From NCBI GenBank assembly GCA_002308215.1, contig DBVO01000016.1:6894-14308 (forward strand): DNA of 7,415 nt, given 5' to 3'. This DNA comes from Christensenella sp. UBA1262. Its GTDB lineage: Bacteria > Bacillota > Clostridia > Christensenellales > CAG-917. The notes below the pieces were generated by a model. That model ran no database searches. It worked only from the letters and a program-made list of their open reading frames with translations, and was not told the DNA's origin. Made by a program: the position numbers and the translations under genes. Positions 5,347 through 7,415 of this stretch are shown here, piece by piece; positions within the stretch are counted from its first letter, which is position 1, and each line of letters starts with the position of its first letter.

Positions 5347-7236
5347 ATGAACAAAAGAACTCTAACAAACATAATGGTTATTTTGATCACAATATGTATT
5401 GTGATGTCTTTTGTTTTGCCTTTTACAAATAATGTCGCATATGCTGAGACATTTGACGGCAAGAACTATAGTAGTTTTTGGTATGCAGATGAGCTTAAAG
5501 TTGCTGAAGCAAAACAAGTTATTTCAACTTGGGATTTAAGTAAAGTAACATCCCCAATTATTATTGCATGTATTGACACAGGTATTACTGCAAGTCATGA
5601 GCTGTTCAATGGAGTTTTAACAAGAAATAGTGAAGGTGTTCTTCTTGGATATAACTCTTATGCTGCAATCCATGGAGATACCTCATCTATTGTAAATATT
5701 GCAGATGAATCATCATGCCATGGAACTAAAGTTGCAGGTGTTATGGCAATGTTAATCCGTGAACTTGGTTTACAGGATTACATTAAGATTTACCCAATTA
5801 AAGCTAATACTCCTACAAACGATTCGTTTAATATAGATTCAGTTATTAATGCTATAGAGTGGGCTACAAGTGATAGCATCAAAGCATCTGTTATAAACAT
5901 GTCTCTTTCTGCAGCTGGTAGTGGCCAAACAGAGATTTGGAAGAATAGTGAAGATTTGATATACACACTCACAAAAGCAACCAATTCTGCCGTATTAGTA
6001 GCAGCTGCAGGTAATAATAGTGCAAACAGTAGCGCAACAGCATATTATCCAGCAGCACATGAAGGTGTACTTGGTATTGTGGGGTATGGTTCAGATGGAG
6101 CAATTTACTCAACATCAAATTATGGACCAGCATATGATATTGCAGTTCCAGAAAGAAACATTTATACATCAGAATTAGGCAGCGCAAAATATGGCTATTT
6201 CAATGGCACAAGTGCGGCTGCTCCATTTGTTTCTGTTGCCGCAGCACTTCTTAAACTCCGTTTTGTAGTTGAGGGCAAGGTAAGTGTTACGGATGGCAAA
6301 CAAACACCAAGTGGTCTTAATTTTGAAACAATGCTTTCAAATCTAGACTCTAAGGTTATAACTAAAAGCCAAGTATCATATCGCACAATGGACTTATCAA
6401 AAGTGGTGAGCCAAGATTTTTCAAGCACAGACTATGATTATCTTTCTCCAACAGGTATAACAGTAACCGGTAACGGCACAGCTGGCACAGGTGATTATTA
6501 TGATGCATATGTAGAAAGTGCAGATGATATTAAACCAATCGAGTTTATAGCATCAATCAAGCCTCTTGGCAAGACAAATCCTGCTCTAGACGAAGCAATT
6601 GAATGGTATGTTCGTGAAATTAAGAAAGGCGATGTCGAAGATATAATTGTATCAGAGAATAAAGTTGGCAATGGACCTCAATATGTGTTTACAGCACCAC
6701 ATGGTGGAGAATATGAAATTGAAGCGCGCATTAGGAGCGGTGAAACAGTAATTAAAGGACTTAAAAAAGTTCATGTAGAATATCTTCCATATCTCGCAGG
6801 TGAAGTAAGAGTTACCATTGCAGGCCACGAAGGAGACAACGTAGATGATGCGCCAAGTAGTGGAACTATCTATGCCAACAAGAAAATAACTCTTGGCTTA
6901 ACAGGAATAGAATATGTTGATCAAACCGTTGACATTAAATGGTTTGTAAATGGTGAAGAAGTAAAGAACGGAGACCAACCATATACTGGAACGAGCTTTA
7001 CCTTTGCTCCAGGATCAGCAGGCACATATGTTATTTCTGCACAGTATGGAAATCGTGCTGAAATCTCTGGTAGTTATACATTTACTGTAGTAGCGAAACC
7101 ATCGATGTCAAATCCATTATATATTGCGCTGACATGTATTGGCGCTATAGCGATTGGTGCTGCTGTTGCTATTCCTATTGCAGTGGTAAAAGTGAAAAAA
7201 CAAAAATCTGAACCTTCTGAGGAAGAACAGGCTTAA
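5347..7236 (+). CDS. Secreted, membrane-anchored subtilisin-family (S8) serine protease with Ig-like repeats
   Basis: This 629-residue protein is predicted to face the outside of the cell. Residues 1-33 form a signal peptide (basic start, hydrophobic core, AYA before the likely cut). The S8 domain spans about 45-305: catalytic D77 in CIDTGI, H125 in SCHGTKVAG, oxyanion N223 in AAAGNN and S289 in GTSAAAP, so the full triad is present. No inhibitor-type propeptide is visible, since only about 40 residues separate the signal from the first catalytic strand. Two Ig-like segments follow (about 395-478 and 484-583), each with a W-[YF]-V strand and a similar end (FTAPHGGEYEIEA at 448-460; FAPGSAGTYVISA at 553-565). 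A membrane helix (about 590-614), a KVKKQK stop-transfer and a short acidic tail end it. GAGG at 5339-5342 supports the start. It lies 18 bp after gltX and 3 bp before a sigma-factor gene. The substrate is unknown. Confidence 0.93.
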   Translation: MNKRTLTNIMVILITICIVMSFVLPFTNNVAYAETFDGKNYSSFWYADELKVAEAKQVISTWDLSKVTSPIIIACIDTGITASHELFNGVLTRNSEGVLLGYNSYAAIHGDTSSIVNIADESSCHGTKVAGVMAMLIRELGLQDYIKIYPIKANTPTNDSFNIDSVINAIEWATSDSIKASVINMSLSAAGSGQTEIWKNSEDLIYTLTKATNSAVLVAAAGNNSANSSATAYYPAAHEGVLGIVGYGSDGAIYSTSNYGPAYDIAVPERNIYTSELGSAKYGYFNGTSAAAPFVSVAAALLKLRFVVEGKVSVTDGKQTPSGLNFETMLSNLDSKVITKSQVSYRTMDLSKVVSQDFSSTDYDYLSPTGITVTGNGTAGTGDYYDAYVESADDIKPIEFIASIKPLGKTNPALDEAIEWYVREIKKGDVEDIIVSENKVGNGPQYVFTAPHGGEYEIEARIRSGETVIKGLKKVHVEYLPYLAGEVRVTIAGHEGDNVDDAPSSGTIYANKKITLGLTGIEYVDQTVDIKWFVNGEEVKNGDQPYTGTSFTFAPGSAGTYVISAQYGNRAEISGSYTFTVVAKPSMSNPLYIALTCIGAIAIGAAVAIPIAVVKVKKQKSEPSEEEQA

Positions 7237-7239
7237 TAT

Positions 7240-7415
7240 ATGACAAAACAAGAGCTTGACATTTTAATGCTTAAACTCCAGAAAGGAGATGAGAACGCGT
7301 TTGAAAAAATCTATGAAGATACAAAGCGCGGGCTTTTTGCTTTTATTTTGTCAATATGCAGACATTATCAAACTGCAGAAGATATGATGCAAACGACATA
7401 CATCCGTCTGCGTAC
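7240..7415 (+). CDS. ECF-type RNA polymerase sigma factor, N-terminal part, cut by window end
   Basis: The first 58 codons and two bases are present. The sequence matches sigma-70 region 2 as found in small extracytoplasmic-function factors: GDENAFEKIYEDTKRG (16-31) is the typical first helix, and AEDMMQTTYIRL (46-57) matches the conserved AEDxxQ[ED]xFxxx helix that binds core polymerase and the -10 element. Region 4 and any anti-sigma gene lie beyond the window. The ATG is 3 bp after the protease stop, with GAGG (7219-7222) inside the protease gene rather far upstream, suggesting translational coupling. The next in-frame Met (residue 10) has no better ribosome site. Adjacency to a surface protease hints at envelope signalling, but this is inference. 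Confidence 0.85.
   Translation, partial: MTKQELDILMLKLQKGDENAFEKIYEDTKRGLFAFILSICRHYQTAEDMMQTTYIRLR

Noticed and set aside
1..7415. CRISPR array, insertion sequence, tRNA or rRNA
   Set aside because: No spaced direct repeats, transposase sequence, terminal inverted repeats or RNA-gene signatures were seen.

Overview
This window comes from a low-GC, Gram-positive-type bacterium, most likely an uncultured member of the Clostridia (Bacillota). The signs are an AT-rich sequence, AGGA/GAGG-type ribosome binding sites, sigma-A-like promoters, an AmaP-type Asp23/Gls24-family membrane protein, the greA-lysS gene order and a Firmicutes-like GluRS. TGA is used as a stop and TGG encodes Trp, so the standard bacterial code applies. 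Every recognised gene lies on the + strand.

Left block (1-2965). A good promoter at the left edge drives amaP (two-helix membrane anchor with an Asp23-like domain and a very acidic tail) and greA (transcript-cleavage factor), 40 bp apart. A hairpin with a modest T tract follows greA. lysS (class II lysyl-tRNA synthetase) comes next with no clear promoter of its own and ends in a strong intrinsic terminator.

Middle (2966-3392). This is a non-coding, AT-rich gap of more than 400 bp and the most unusual part of the window. It holds four DnaA-box-like 9-mers in a nearly perfect two-fold symmetric layout (two forward, two reverse, 12-bp periodicity within each pair), flanked by AT-rich DNA and several dyads. 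It could be a replication origin or origin part, or a DnaA-titrating/regulatory cluster outside the origin. At its right end lies a consensus-like promoter whose predicted start falls almost on the ATG of the next gene, implying a leaderless mRNA. Two TATGCGC repeats exactly 10 bp apart fill its spacer.

Right block (3393-7415). The order is an unrecognised acidic 138-residue protein, gltX (glutamyl-tRNA synthetase), a 629-residue secreted and membrane-anchored subtilisin-family (S8) protease with two Ig-like repeats, and the first 58 codons of an ECF-type sigma factor cut by the window edge. gltX, the protease and the sigma gene are separated by 18 and 3 bp and look co-transcribed. The protease-sigma pair may be a cell-surface signalling module; its anti-sigma partner, if any, would lie beyond the window.

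No tRNA, rRNA, CRISPR array, insertion sequence or riboswitch was recognised.
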